Shown piece after piece: positions 9,270 through 19,875 of a stretch of 64,000 nt of DNA. The stretch is taken from assembly GCF_014805625.2 (NCBI RefSeq), contig NW_023998450.1:535172-599171 (forward strand). Direction: 5' to 3'. A program made the translations under genes and the position numbers. Under the pieces are notes generated by a model. The model saw only the letters and a program-made list of their open reading frames with translations, was not told where the DNA came from and ran no database searches. The DNA is from Glossina fuscipes. Its lineage: Eukaryota; Arthropoda; Insecta; Diptera; Glossinidae. Numbering within the stretch: position 1 is the stretch's first letter; every line of letters begins with the position of its first letter.

Positions 9270-9686
9270 AACCTAAATGACGTCTATCATTTAATTCATT
9301 AACGGACTCTTTAAAGTCCATTAAAGCAACATTGCTTAATACGCGCGATTTACATATGTCGTACTTAAACTGGCTTAACCTTAAATATGTCATTTTGAGT
9401 CGAAAATTAATTTGTTGAACAATTATCGGTTGCCAAGCTTATGCATGTTTGCGATGGCTTAGGGGTTCACTGGCAATTTGGTCCTGTATCGGTTGTGGGT
9501 GTGGCTCTATGCTAGTTGTGTACATGCTTTTTTTTTTCCTTCTTATTGGTTTTTTTGTACTTATACTAAGTTTTATTATTAATTAATTTTAAGATTTACT
9601 TAAGAGTCAACTGAACTCGACTGCCATTTTGTTTTAGTTGAGTTTCTTGTATAAGTGGAATAAATAAATAAATAAATAAATAAAAA
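9270..9686 (+). mobile_element. CR1-like LINE, 3' end fragment
   Basis: From GACGTCTATC (near 9280) this copies the end of the RT frame and the whole 3' UTR of copy A (TTGCCAAGCTTATGCATG, GTGTGGCTCTATGCTAG, TTTAGTTGAGTTTC). It ends in a tail of about six AAAT units (9656-9684). A strongly 5'-truncated insertion is the usual outcome of target-primed reverse transcription. It lies in the same orientation as copy A, less than 1 kb downstream. Confidence 0.85.
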
Positions 9687-10154
9687 ACCCCTCGGCCAAA
9701 TACCCTTAATTGTAGAAGAGACGTTAAAATTTGTTGGAGTATGGAGCGATAATAATTTATACCTAATCTGAACTTACAAAGCTCTTCTGAACTTGATGAC
9801 GCATATAAGATTTTATAAATCTTATCTGCACAGCTCTTTTTGTTTCTACACTACCATAAATTTCGATGAGCCTGCATATTATAACACCATTACGTTAAGC
9901 AGAAACAAGAGAAGATGGAGGAGACCATGGCATTAAAGTAAGAATTGTTTAGACAAAATATAAATAAATTAACAGTTTTTCAATCAATCAACTCCGGCCG
10001 GTTTGGTCATTTCCTAAGGAAAGCCAGCAAATATCTTGAAAGAAGGAGATCAAAAACTTTCATGTGGGAAGTATGCTTTTTTGCACAAAATTTTTTTTTT
10101 TTTTTTGTTAAAATTTTATTATTTTATTTTTTAAGCCGCATAAAACGATAATAT
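9687..10154. other. No gene seen before the Gypsy element
   Basis: AT-rich DNA with a long T run at 10086-10105. A 68-codon frame (9945-10151) is dominated by this low-complexity tract and is not supported. Confidence 0.4.
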
Positions 10155-10447
10155 TGTTATAAAATTCGCTTTTCTAAGATACAGTCCGTATCACTAGATC
10201 GTGGATATTTTGTTCAAGAGAAATACACTTCAAAGTTCTTTTATTTACAATTATATTCCTTAATGCAGGATTAATCACAATTTATTTTTGGCAAAAGGAA
10301 TTTCTTCCACAAATATTCGATATATATTTATTTTTACAAGCTTATTACTAGTACCTTATTTTATAGCTACATTTTTAATTCGTTACCCTGCTTTTCTGGT
10401 ATTCGTTTTCCTCAGCCGGCAGCTGCATGACGCGCTGCGAATGTGCA
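10155..10447 (-). repeat. 3' LTR of the Gypsy element
   Basis: On the minus strand it starts TGCACATTCG (10447) and ends ...TTTTATAACA (10155), with TG...CA termini. The boundary next to the polypurine tract is inferred from the TGCA start. The first 120 bp or so of the plus-strand side match the repeat at 14632. Confidence 0.6.
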
Positions 10448-10452
10448 TTTGG

Positions 10453-10465
10453 TTCTTCCCCCTTT
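10453..10465 (-). promoter_or_regulatory. Polypurine tract of the Gypsy element
   Basis: Minus-strand AAAGGGGGAAGAA lies five bases upstream of the proposed 3' LTR start. Polypurine tracts prime plus-strand DNA synthesis in LTR elements. Confidence 0.55.
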
Positions 10466-10599
10466 AGGCATTTTTTTTACTTAACTGGAATTAACTGGAT
10501 TTTAGATTTTCTAAACACTACCCTCCTCTTAATCTTGTTCATCCCGAACAAGGTCGTTTCGATAGGCGGTCAATCGGTCGAGGTGTACCAGTTTCAATT

Positions 10600-11510
10600 C
10601 AGTTCTGCCTCTGGGATTTTTAGTATTTGATAGACCACGTTATTTATCCTTGTGATGATTTTGTACGGACCTTCCCAGTTACATCGCATACCTTTTTTAC
10701 GTAAAGGATTCCTTTAATCCATCAGCATTAGCTCTCAGATCGTATCTTGTTTTCATTCTGTCACTTACGTCGAATCTGTCACTTCTATCTCGAACCTGTC
10801 CGTGCATGTTATCCCGTATCACCCTTAATCTAGCAACATATTCCGTCTCGGTCCTTTGGACATTAGGAGGTGTCCCGAATTTCAAATATGCAGGTAGCCT
10901 CAGGATAGACCCGAAAAAAATTTTCGCAGGATTGTTGTGCACTGCTGACCTGTATGAAATTAAAAAAATTGGAACGTGTTCATCTCAGTCATGCTGATTG
11001 TCGTCGATCACTTTTCGCAGATGTGCTTGGAGCATTCGAGCAAACCTTTCGACCATTCCGTCAGACTGAGGATGCAACGGAGTCGCTATAGTTTTACTAA
11101 TGGCAAACATTTGGCAAACATTGCCTAATGTCTTTGCCTCTTGGTTAGCTATGGGGAATACTTCTGACCATTTACTGAAGTAATCAATGACTGCCAGTAA
11201 ATATTTATTTCTGGCTGGAAATGGTCCAGCAATATCCATTGCGATACTTTCGAAAGGTGCACCCACGTTGTGCTGCTGCAACCGGTGCACCCATGTTATG
11301 CGCGGCTTACTTTTCTTGCCTTTCGATTTGCTGTGCTGATCGCAGTTGCGAATCCATGCAGCTACGGGATCCTTGATGCCTACGTAGTGAAAATTTTCCT
11401 TGATCTTCTCCACGGTTTTTGTAATGCCAAGATGTCCTTCGCTTTGTCCGTTATGGTATTGCCTTATAATTTCTCAAGATCTCGCCTGTGGGACCATCAG
11501 TAACTTTTTA
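10600..11510 (-). pseudogene. Gypsy integrase (deleted catalytic core)
   Basis: Integrase inserts the cDNA into the host chromosome. The longest frame (10985-11413, minus) shows a zinc-region remnant, then IAMDIAGPFPARNKYLLAV with the first catalytic Asp, and TPLHPQSDGMVERFARMLQA with the final Glu. The segment between NQEAKTLGNVCQMF and SKTIATPL lacks about 30 residues that normally hold the second catalytic Asp. Downstream (10697-10942, minus) MKTRYDLRAN and LRLPAYLKFGTPP continue the C-terminal region. WEGPYKIITRINNVVYQI near 10660 is the GPY/F-like module. The deletion makes it inactive. Confidence 0.8.
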
Positions 11511-11558
11511 GCCCATGAAGCATCCTCACTATGCCATATGCACCACAAGCATCCATCT

Positions 11559-12810
11559 TCAACGATGAGGCTCTGCCACTGCGCCCAATACGCCTTCGTA
11601 ATCGGACTTCCTCTTGAAATCTCTTCCCAGCTGGGGAGCCTTTTCTAAGCTCTTTAATATTGCGTTTAAATCTTCGTCAGCCATTTGAGCACTGCGCATG
11701 TCTTCCTTCGAAAAGCTTCCGTTGGGCTCCACGATAGCCCGACAGATGACGACACCTCCTTTATTTTCATTTTTACGCAGTGCCATTGCCGCTCCGGTGT
11801 GAAAACGAGAATTGGTAAGTTTGCAGTTTTTCAATCCACCTGGCTAGCTGTCGTTCTGGTTCTTTGAAGTAGAGTAACCATCGCAGAGCAGCATAATCTG
11901 TTCTTTGGTGGAATTGCTGCCCATACAGATATTTGTGTAAACGCTTGACAAATTGGGCTATTGCCAGCAGTCCTCGTCGCGTAACACAATAATTCCTCTC
12001 GGATTTGGATAGGCCCTTACTGTAATATGCTATTATCTTTTGTTACCATGAATTTGTTGGGAGAGCATACTGCCTAAGCCTTGCATCGGTACCCAGCATA
12101 ATTTTTTCTCCTGCGCTGGATAAGGTAAAACGGGTGCCGCGCATAACTGCTCTTCCAACTGCGTGAACGCGCGCTCTCGAGACTCCCTTCATATGAAGGA
12201 TCGAGTTTTCTTCGTAAGGTCATGCAGTCCACTAGCAACCGTTAACACGGTTGTTAAACCTGCTGCCCGTAATTAGTGAAAAACATTTGCAAGATTTTTT
12301 AGGTATAATTTGAAATCTTTATTCAGGACAATAATGTCATCCAAATATACCAGGCATGTTTTCCAGTGCAACCCTTTTAGCACGCGGTCCATTAGTCGCT
12401 CAAATGTGATGGGCGCTCTACATAAGTCAAACGACATTACGGTAAACTGATATAAGCGGAAAACGCGGTCTCTCCCTTCTCATGCTCCGCGACCTCCACC
12501 TGCCAGTACCCACACTTCAAATCTAAGGTTGAGAACTATTGCGAACCTGACAATGTGTCTAAGGTGTCATCGATCCTAAGCTAAAGGTAGCTATCTTTCT
12601 TGGTGACTTCGTTCAACTCCCTATAATCCACCCAAAATCTTGTAGACCCAGCTTTCTTTTTAACAAGAATTACTGGCGAATACCAAAGGCTATTCGATGG
12701 GTCGATAACTTTCCGCGCTTGCATATCTTTCATCAAGTCCGCCACTTCTCCTCTTTTTGCTAGTAGAATTCTTCTAGGCCTTTGCCGAATCGGATCAACT
12801 CCTGCAGTGT
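11559..12810 (-). pseudogene. Gypsy reverse transcriptase and RNase H
   Basis: On the minus strand the RT begins near 12790 with RPRRILLAKRGEVADLM, followed by WYSPVILVKKKAGSTRFWVD and YRELNEVTKK. The palm carries CLVYLDDIIVL, so the YLDD catalytic box (12336-12347) is intact. The neighbouring block that is usually PFGL-C-N-A-P reads SFDLCRAP. RNase H follows: DYAALRWLLYFKEPERQLAR near 11,900, then a low-quality frame 11559-11834. Several frameshifts separate the pieces. Together these would convert genomic RNA into double-stranded DNA. Confidence 0.8.
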
Positions 12811-13039
12811 TGATTACATGTTTCGTAGCATTAGTAAGGCCGCCCGAATTTGTAACTCTGGCAAAGATGGAGCAATTTTTCAGCGAAAGTTTTTCGGCAT
12901 ATATCCTCTACTGTTCATCTAAACCGTTAGTCCATCTTTTTATGAGAATTACAGCGTCTGGGGAGCTTGCTGATTTACCACATATATTCGGTGTTTTGGC
13001 ATTGCGCTACAATGTCCCCTTTGTGAACTTTTGTTGTAA

Positions 13040-13560
13040 CCGTGGTTGGGTTACCAACTGGTATTAAATTGTTGACCGATGAAACACTCGTGTTTCCAAT
13101 GATGACGTTGTCTTTCGAACTTTCTTTACTCGGCTTAGCAACCCATATCTTGTTTAGCCTTAGGTCTTGGGCAGCTGTGGCTCACACTTTTGCTTCGGAG
13201 TTTGGAGGGATCTTCTGTTGTCGTTGTACTGTGACTTGTAACACTTCGGCTTGTCTGTCGTATCCCACAGTCAATGGCAAAGTCATACTATTGTATTGTA
13301 ACATTTGCCTTTTCATATCCAATACGAAGCCGTGCTTTGCCATAAAATCCATTCCCAGTATTACCTCGTCTCTTATATCTGCTACCAGGACATCGCCAAT
13401 CAAAATGTCTCTTATAACTTTTGCCTTAATACCAACTTCCTCGCCTGTTGTCGTCCGACACCATGCTCCAACTAGCTGGTCGAATTTTTCTTTGACTGTA
13501 GTACTCTTGATAATTGCATGAGAACCACCAGTGTTCAGCGTGATGATGTAGTTACAGCCC
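13040..13560 (-). pseudogene. Gypsy aspartic protease
   Basis: The retropepsin processes Gag-Pol. The start (minus strand, near 13,545) reads LNTGGSHAII, where a functional enzyme has D-[ST]-G; the codon at 13533-13535 is AAC (Asn), so the catalytic aspartate is lost. A frame at 13182-13403 continues with ILIGDVLVADIRDEVILGMD and then FMAKHGFVLD, matching the flap and the hydrophobic I-L-G-x-D block of Ty3 proteases. A frameshift lies between the two. Its place between the CCHC box and RT fits Gypsy order. Confidence 0.75.
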
Positions 13561-13669
13561 TGAATCTTCGTCGATCGTTAGGCTGCCTTTACCTCTCTTT
13601 CATTTAGTCAAAGCGACCCCAGGGCTACTAAATTTTTCAGCCAGCCGTTGCCCCGCTGTGCTGATTTGT

Positions 13670-14627
13670 TTTAGTTTACCGCTCGTCCGTTTGATATTTC
13701 ACTGGGGCCTCCAGTAATATTCCGTGCAGGTGATGTGGAATGTGTTTTTTTTTGTGCTTTGACCAGGATTGCCGTGCAGTGACCAGGTTTTTGGCAGACA
13801 TAACACTTGCGTGTTTGTTAAGCTGGCATTCGCTTATTTTCGCGCAGGACTTCTCGAAGCGCCGCGAAAACCACATGCAAGATATCGATCTCGCTGGTAA
13901 CTTCCGTGCGTCTCACATTCTTGCTTGACGTCCACAGCACACAAGCTGCTTCTTCTGAAAGCGTTTCCGTAATCGTTGTTTTCGGTGAAGTCCATACAGC
14001 TTTTTTAAGGTCCACTTCGAGCTTAAGGCGACTGCTTTCTCGTTGTCATCCCACTTATTTTTGGTTTTAACAACACTAAACTGTAGCTTCAATGCGTTGA
14101 AAATAGTGGTGCCGTCAAATAGGGTTGTTTTTATTTTGATAGAGACAGTGGTTACGTAGCTTAGCCATTTCCTTTTTTTAAGGCATTTATTCTGGCTTCC
14201 AACTGGCCTATCGCATTATCAACTTTTTCTTCCAGCACATTCACTTTGCCTTCGATTCCGTTCGCAGGGCGCGTTGATTCTATCTGTTGCGTTTGTTATT
14301 GGATTTGTTGTTGCGTTTGCTGTATAAACTGCATAACAATGACGTTTGAAACACTACCATCTTCGCCTTTTTCTTCGCTGCAGTAGCTGTATTTTCTGTT
14401 CCTCCCAAATTGTCAGCTTGCTCCCTTCCCTCGTTATTATATTCGAATCCAAGTACGGACGGGTCCTGTCCGTCTTTTTCTAAATGTTTGACCAGTCTTT
14501 GTTTTAATTCAGCTTTGATACCCACTGTACGAAAGTTTCTTTTTCCCATCTCCTGTTTGAGCTGATCTACTTTGAGTTCTTCTAATTTCACCAGTTCTCT
14601 TGGTTTCCACGATGTGACTTCTGACAC
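13670..14627 (-). pseudogene. Gypsy gag with SAP-like domain and zinc knuckle
   Basis: Gag forms the particle shell and binds RNA. The N-terminal frame (14280-14627, 115 codons) contains LKVDQLKQEMGKRNF followed by GIKAELKQRLVKHLE. This is the SAP helix-turn-helix pattern (L-x-V-x-x-L-K-x-E-L ... G-x-K-A-x-L-x-x-R-L), better known from nuclear DNA-binding proteins. Near 13,800 CYVCQKPGHCTAILV is a CCHC knuckle with the last Cys missing. The frame as drawn starts with GTG inside the primer-binding site; the first ATG lies within the SAP helix, so the true start is unclear. Frameshifts separate the parts. Confidence 0.7.
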
Positions 14628-14629
14628 CA
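14611..14629 (-). promoter_or_regulatory. Primer-binding site of the Gypsy element
   Basis: The minus strand reads TGGTGTCAGAAGTCACATC two bases inside the 5' LTR end. TGG plus following bases complement the CCA end of a tRNA; TGGTGTCAGAAG looks like a tRNA-Leu match, from memory and unverified. Confidence 0.6.
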
Positions 14630-14631
14630 GT

Positions 14632-14760
14632 TGTTATAAAACTCGCTTTTCTAAGATCACTGGATCGTTGATAATTTGTTCAAGCGAAACACATTTCAAA
14701 GTTCTTTACAATTATATTCCTTAATTCTTCTTAAAACTTCTATAATAATGTAATATTCAC
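14632..14760 (-). repeat. 5' LTR of the Gypsy element (partial or divergent)
   Basis: It starts TGTTATAAAACTCGCTTTTC and matches the LTR at 10155 with substitutions and small gaps for about 120 bp. Similarity fades after about 14740, so the upstream part of this LTR is either lost or highly diverged. Confidence 0.6.
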
Positions 14761-15084
14761 TGTTTGAAAGACAAAAAATAAAGATTATTCAAATTCTGTT
14801 AATTTTGGCCAGAAACTTCTACAGGTAAAAATTAAAAAGTAATGCGAAATACTAGCGTACATAACGGTTAAATTCAATAAAATAACAGATTTGCATTTAA
14901 TATTATTGAGTTATTCAGCGTATGCAGACGTTAATCATGGAATGCTCGAAATTGCATTTTCCAACTTCATTATTTTTGTTTTTCAGCTAGAAGAAATCTA
15001 CTGCCGAAGCCCATCAAACAGTTTCGGTTTCGATGGTTTTATAATGGTTATACGAATTGAGTAAACATGCAATTTTGTGGCCCC

Positions 15085-15365
15085 TTGTTGCAAGGGTTGT
15101 TAAGGGTACACTGTTGCAGCACGAATGGGAAGCTCTGACGTTACTAGCGCACTCGCCAGACATAACGCCTTCTGATTACTAGTAGCCCAAATCATTACAG
15201 CATGGCTTGGCTAGTACGTGGGTCCGCAAAGTATGCGGAAATGGGTCGGTAATTGGATGACTGCCAAACCAATAGAAGTTTTTTCGACACGATAATGCCA
15301 TATTTCCAGAAAGATGGTAAAACGTTGTGGAAAATTATGCAAAATATTTTGATTGATATATATTT
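15085..15365 (+). pseudogene. mariner transposase C-terminal fragment
   Basis: ARVVKGTLLQHEWEALTLLA leads into HSPDITPSDY at 15090-15179. This matches the region around the third catalytic aspartate of mariner (DD34D) transposases, usually S-P-D-x-x-P-x-D-Y. A TAG follows at 15180-15182. Shifted frames then give KWVGNWMTAKPIEVFFDTIM and similar, matching the C-terminal helix and the W/F-x-x-G-I-x-x-L-P block. The N-terminal DNA-binding part and both inverted terminal repeats were not found. It is a dead fragment of a cut-and-paste DNA transposon. Confidence 0.75.
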
Positions 15366-16249
15366 GTACCAGTTTTTCTGGATAAATGTTAATGGAAGTT
15401 AACGAAAGATTCTAAATTACATATGTATGCATGTTTGAAACCAGCGCTCAACGAGTTTGAAACCGGCAGGCGTGCAAGCGAAAAGGCGACAACTTATAAC
15501 TAACTTAAACTAACCGAGGATTATTTTTGTATTAGGTACACTAACGCAACTGATAGCGAACATCTTCCCCCCGCTGGGAGACGTCGGTTTTCAACCAGGA
15601 TCATAATGGCTAGACAGTACGACTAGTTTTTTTATTGCACACTTAATATTTTTGAAGTTTGCATAGATGATTGTTCCTCACTAATCGATGGGCCTACACT
15701 GGCGCCCAGCTGCAGTAAGAAAATAGTGCGGCTATGCATGATGAAAATCCATGACTGGTACTTTAGTAAGCAAACGAAGTTTTGATAATATAAGGAGATA
15801 TCGAGTATCAACACCCACAGCCAAATAAATCGGACAATGTTATAAGCCCGTACAGACTACCCACTCTACATGTAAAATTCTCTAAAGCGCACAAATTATC
15901 AGTTGTGGAGTCACTATGACAATCATTTCGCAAATTATAATGAAGCCATTGAGCAATATAATCCAGGTGTTTCGTACAAAGAACAAACAATAGAATATAA
16001 GAAGTATTCTTAAAAAAAATGTCTTCCGACTCCAAAATAGTTATTTGCCACTCAAACTCTATTTGTAAAATAAACATTTCTACGTCAATAACACTTAAAA
16101 TGGAATGCATCAGGGAATTCTTTAAGTCCAATGCTCTGAAGTTTGACTTTAGATTATGCGATCGCTGACATTTAAACTGCGACGTACGCTAAAAAACAAT
16201 CATATATTTTTCTAGTGATCCCATAAATACTTTCTATGAAGTACGTATT
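15366..16249. other. No gene seen
   Basis: Two minus-strand frames (15632-15814; 15808-16131) have no recognisable motif. Neither transposon ends nor RNA genes were identified. Confidence 0.35.
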
Positions 16250-16835
16250 CATTCTAACAAACTTTCGCTTTGGCTGAACAAACGAAATGCTCAAATAAAT
16301 GTGGGAAAGTCTAGGCGTATTATGTTCATTAATAATGATTCTTCATCTTCACTGTTTTCGATTGGCAATAAACTCCTTTTCGACAACTACGTATAATATC
16401 TTGTGCTGTGTATTGACTAAAGGTCAGGAATGAAAAAATCGTATAAAAGCTAAACGCCGCCAACTTGCCTTCAAAACTAGAAGATTCTATTTGCCTGACA
16501 TCTCAACTTAATAAACGCATTTTATGCAAGAGTCTCTTTCAACCCATGTGGCCCTATGGCATACAATTACAGGCAAAGCCATTAACCTTAATATTTAAAT
16601 GCTTAAAAATATTAACCTAAGTTTCTTCGTCTCGTTGTTATTGCCTCGTGGCTCGTTAATAACATAACTATTCCTGATGTCCTAGACTTTGTGTACTTTA
16701 GAAATGTAATTCAACCTGTTACTCGAAAATTTCTAGTCGGACTGAGTAATCACATAAATCATCTTATAGATGAATTTAGTCAGATAAGAAAATTGAAAAG
16801 GCATCATATATTTGTTCTTCCATTCAGAAATTAAT
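16250..16835 (+). pseudogene. Jockey-type LINE RT C-terminal fragment
   Basis: LSLWLNKRNAQINVGKSRRI matches the block W-x-x-x-W-x-I-x-x-N-x-x-K-S after the RT active site. Next come a stop-interrupted YLG-like block, then FQPMWPYGIQLQAK (typically K-P-x-W-x-Y-G-x-Q-L-W-G). The end, RNVIQPVTRKFLVGLSNHIN followed by RKLKRHH, is the terminal region of Jockey-clade ORF2. There are several stops and shifts. No 3' tail was recognised. The family differs from the CR1-like copies in this window. Confidence 0.7.
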
Positions 16836-19459
16836 TTAGTTTTATTCCTTAAATTATTTTAATCAAGTTTCTAGGTTCGTATAGGGGTGGGTATAGGTTC
16901 GTATAGTTTCTTGCGTTTTCTTTCCCTTGCCATTACATTTATTTGTTACCTTTTCGTAAAGGCTGTAAATTAATTATATATTACAAGAAAAAATATATAC
17001 AACCGCCATGGAAAGGCCGTTGGAAAATACTATTTATATCTTTTGCTCAAAATTTATTTACTCAAATTTATTTAATCAAAATCATTAAGAAATTATCACT
17101 GATGAAGCAAACTTAAAGCTGATGAAGTCTATTATCCTGTTGATGCCGGCTTGCTGCTAAGCTGTACTTCCAGAATGCGTGAGAAATGTAAATTTGATTG
17201 ACCAATCCGTAAATAAATGTTCACATATGGTAGAGAATAAGAACCGCCTGGACTATATGTTCCTAAGCTGATTGGAGCTGCTAGTTCTCTTATATAAGAT
17301 CTAAGCGCCTGTAGTAAATAATGTGTACCCATTATAAGATCTAGTACCAACCTTTGTGCTTTCTCGAGCAAAGTGCAATTCAAGGAAAAACCAGTTACTC
17401 TCGCGCGTAACGAACAGTATAATGCAATTACGACGTTCTTCTGCCGAAATGTTAGGATGGCTACATAGCTTACACAAAAACAAAATACAATATAAACTAC
17501 TGTCATCTGAGGCTAAGATTCAAAACTATGAAATAATTGCAAATCACATACTAAATCAAGAGTTGCGTTGAATTATTTTCCAATAACTCCAAAAGAAAAG
17601 CATTCAATAGCACATACACTTATATGTCGCGTTTAGACGATTTTAATAACATTTATAATGCTTTTCTGTTATTGTTATGTAATAATGTGTTAATTGATTT
17701 TAGTAATTTTGATTAAATTGATAACAAAACCGGGAGATTATAAAAGATTTTGTTGATGAGCTGGTATAAGCGATCACAATATTATTAGCATATCGATAAT
17801 CGCTGAAAAATGCATGAAGGCTTGACAATAATACATATGTGAATTACACTTCAAGATTAATATGTTTCAATTAGGCTCCCACGATCTCCTTCAAAATAAG
17901 TTTTTGGTTAGAAATAGGACACATTTTTCAAAACAATTAATTTCTTGAATAGCTCTAAATCTGATACTTTAATTAAAATGCCATCAGCTCCGAGCGATTA
18001 ACAATAGTTACAATTTTGATTTCTATTTGGATATTGAATCCTTGCTGTTATTTGCATGCTGGTGTTTTTAATGAAACATCTTTTCTTTGAAGATTTTTTC
18101 TTACATTAAAAGAGATCTTTCAAGGTAAATTTCAGTGAAAACACAAAACTTGAGACAAATTCTCTGTGCAATATTGCAAGTGAATCTTGGTTATGTTTTT
18201 GCGCTCTTCCAGGAGAGCTTGGAGGATTATAGGGTGCTGAATGAGGCTCCTCCATCTTAATGTTATGCGCAACAGTGCGAACTATCCAACTGAAACGTAC
18301 ATAACGAAGTCTCTTGGGTCTTTAAGCAGGTCTGATACTGTGCCACAAAATGCCCAACGAAAAGATCTCTTTGTTTTCTTAATTTTAAAAGTTGTGCGTC
18401 ATGGTATCTAAAGTGCTGTCAATGACGGTACATACTAGGCAATCCATTTACACAGACGATAAAGCGAGTTGAAGGTAGACTATTTCTGATGTCAGTTAAA
18501 TGTAATGCGTTATGAACTGCTCTTATCTAACGAAGCAGTCGTTGCTACCACCCACAACTGACGCAATTAGCACGATAAAGGCCGAAAGCTTGTCATATAT
18601 TATGATAATGCTTTAGCACTGAGTCACAGGCATTGGTTCTTTAGGTTTTAATCTATGTGTTAGATGACTTAAACGATTTCATTAGAAAATGCATTGTTTC
18701 TCTTTATTGCAAGCAAGATGAGACCTATAGTAAAATATTAAGGGTATAGAATTTCATCTATGCTCATGTTTGGTTATTCTGCGATATGGTTTGAAAATAG
18801 ACAATCTCCGTAGAAAATTTTGCCTTTTTGTTTTGTGGCCCTAGATTTGAGTCAAACGTTGAAAAAGTGGTCTAAATGCGATTTTAGATTATAAAGGGAG
18901 TGAATGAATATTGCTCATATAGTTTAGAGTTTCATACCGATTACTATTTGAAGCATTTTTATGTCTCCTTTTGAAAATTCTGAAGCTTGCCAAACCAATA
19001 TGAAACAATATTTAAAGAAAAGGGTACCAATTGAAATTCAACATACTAATACTAAATTTTCAATGTACTAATTTCTTAATAAATTAAGAAATACCGATTA
19101 AGCTACGTGATTTAATATACTTTTTTTATTGAATGCACTTATGTAGAAGGCTTCTGAAGCAGCCAATAGAGCTAGCGTGTATTAAATTCTTTGACTTATC
19201 GTTCTCTAGTGAGAATACTAAAATGTTACAGAGCCGTTGAATTATTTTTTGAAAAAAAGCAGATTTTTTCTCACATAGGAGGGAAACAATCTTCGTAATT
19301 AAAGTGATTAAAGTGTTTTTTTTTTTTTAACCAAGAAATGGTTGGATTTTTCCTATTTACGTGTAAAGTACAATAGTTGCAACGATAAATAACTGCACTA
19401 ATGTTCAGTAAGTTTTCAGCTAGTCCCTGTACCAAGAAAAAATCGCTCATACTCATCTT
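16836..19459. other. No gene seen
   Basis: Frames at 17132-17506 (minus, 124 codons), 17301-17483 and 17356-17571 overlap each other and show no motif. The region 18180-18660 is slightly GC-richer but no homology could be named. Confidence 0.35.
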
Positions 19460-19875
19460 ATGTTATGAAGTATCGAAGTATCTTTTATGAAAACGTTTGC
19501 AACACTCTGAAGGAAGTTACAGCAACCGCATAAAGTGTATATGCTCTTGATCAGAATTAAATTCTGCATCGGTCTGTACGTCTCCCGGTTGATAATATCT
19601 ACGGTAACGTTCTCCTTCCTAACAAATGAATTAATCGGCTGCAAATTTGACACTAGAAATTCTTACATACAATAGATACGCTTGCGGCTAGTATAAGCTA
19701 GGAGTATCTCTGCTTTCTGTGTTTTTTATTCTCATTCTGAAAAAATGAAAAATACGGTCATGGTCCTACATTGTAGAGAATCAAAAATTTTACTTTTATT
19801 TTAAGACAAAGGGGGTGAAAGTAAAAAATTCGGTCACATCCGAATATAATTTTCTGACTCGTTATCTTTACAGTT
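19460..19875 (+). repeat. Dispersed non-coding repeat, copy 1
   Basis: Shared blocks with four other places in this window: TTTGCAACACTCTGAAGGAAG, then AAAGTGTATATGCTCTTGAT followed by CAG, then a CTGCATCGGTCTGTACG-like block, and the end CACATCCGAATATAATTTTC TGACTCGTT. No coding frame. Homologous copies lie near 27.7, 28.2, 50.5 and 55.5 kb. Confidence 0.6.

Larger units (their letters stand above)
10155..14760 (-). mobile_element. Ty3/Gypsy LTR retrotransposon (decayed, minus strand)
   Basis: Two direct repeats starting TGTTATAAAA/TGTTATAAAATTCGC (10155 and 14632) bracket a 4.2 kb interior. Read on the minus strand it shows primer-binding site, gag with SAP-like and CCHC motifs, protease, RT, RNase H, integrase with a GPY/F-like module, then polypurine tract and 3' LTR. 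This order (integrase last) defines Ty3/Gypsy. No envelope-like frame is present. Frameshifts, stops and internal deletions are spread over all genes. The LTRs agree for about 120 bp and then diverge, so the element is old or the upstream LTR is truncated; its end at about 14760 is uncertain. Confidence 0.85.

Noticed and set aside
17132..17506. 124-codon minus-strand frame
   Set aside because: No recognisable domain; overlapped by frames on both strands of similar length.
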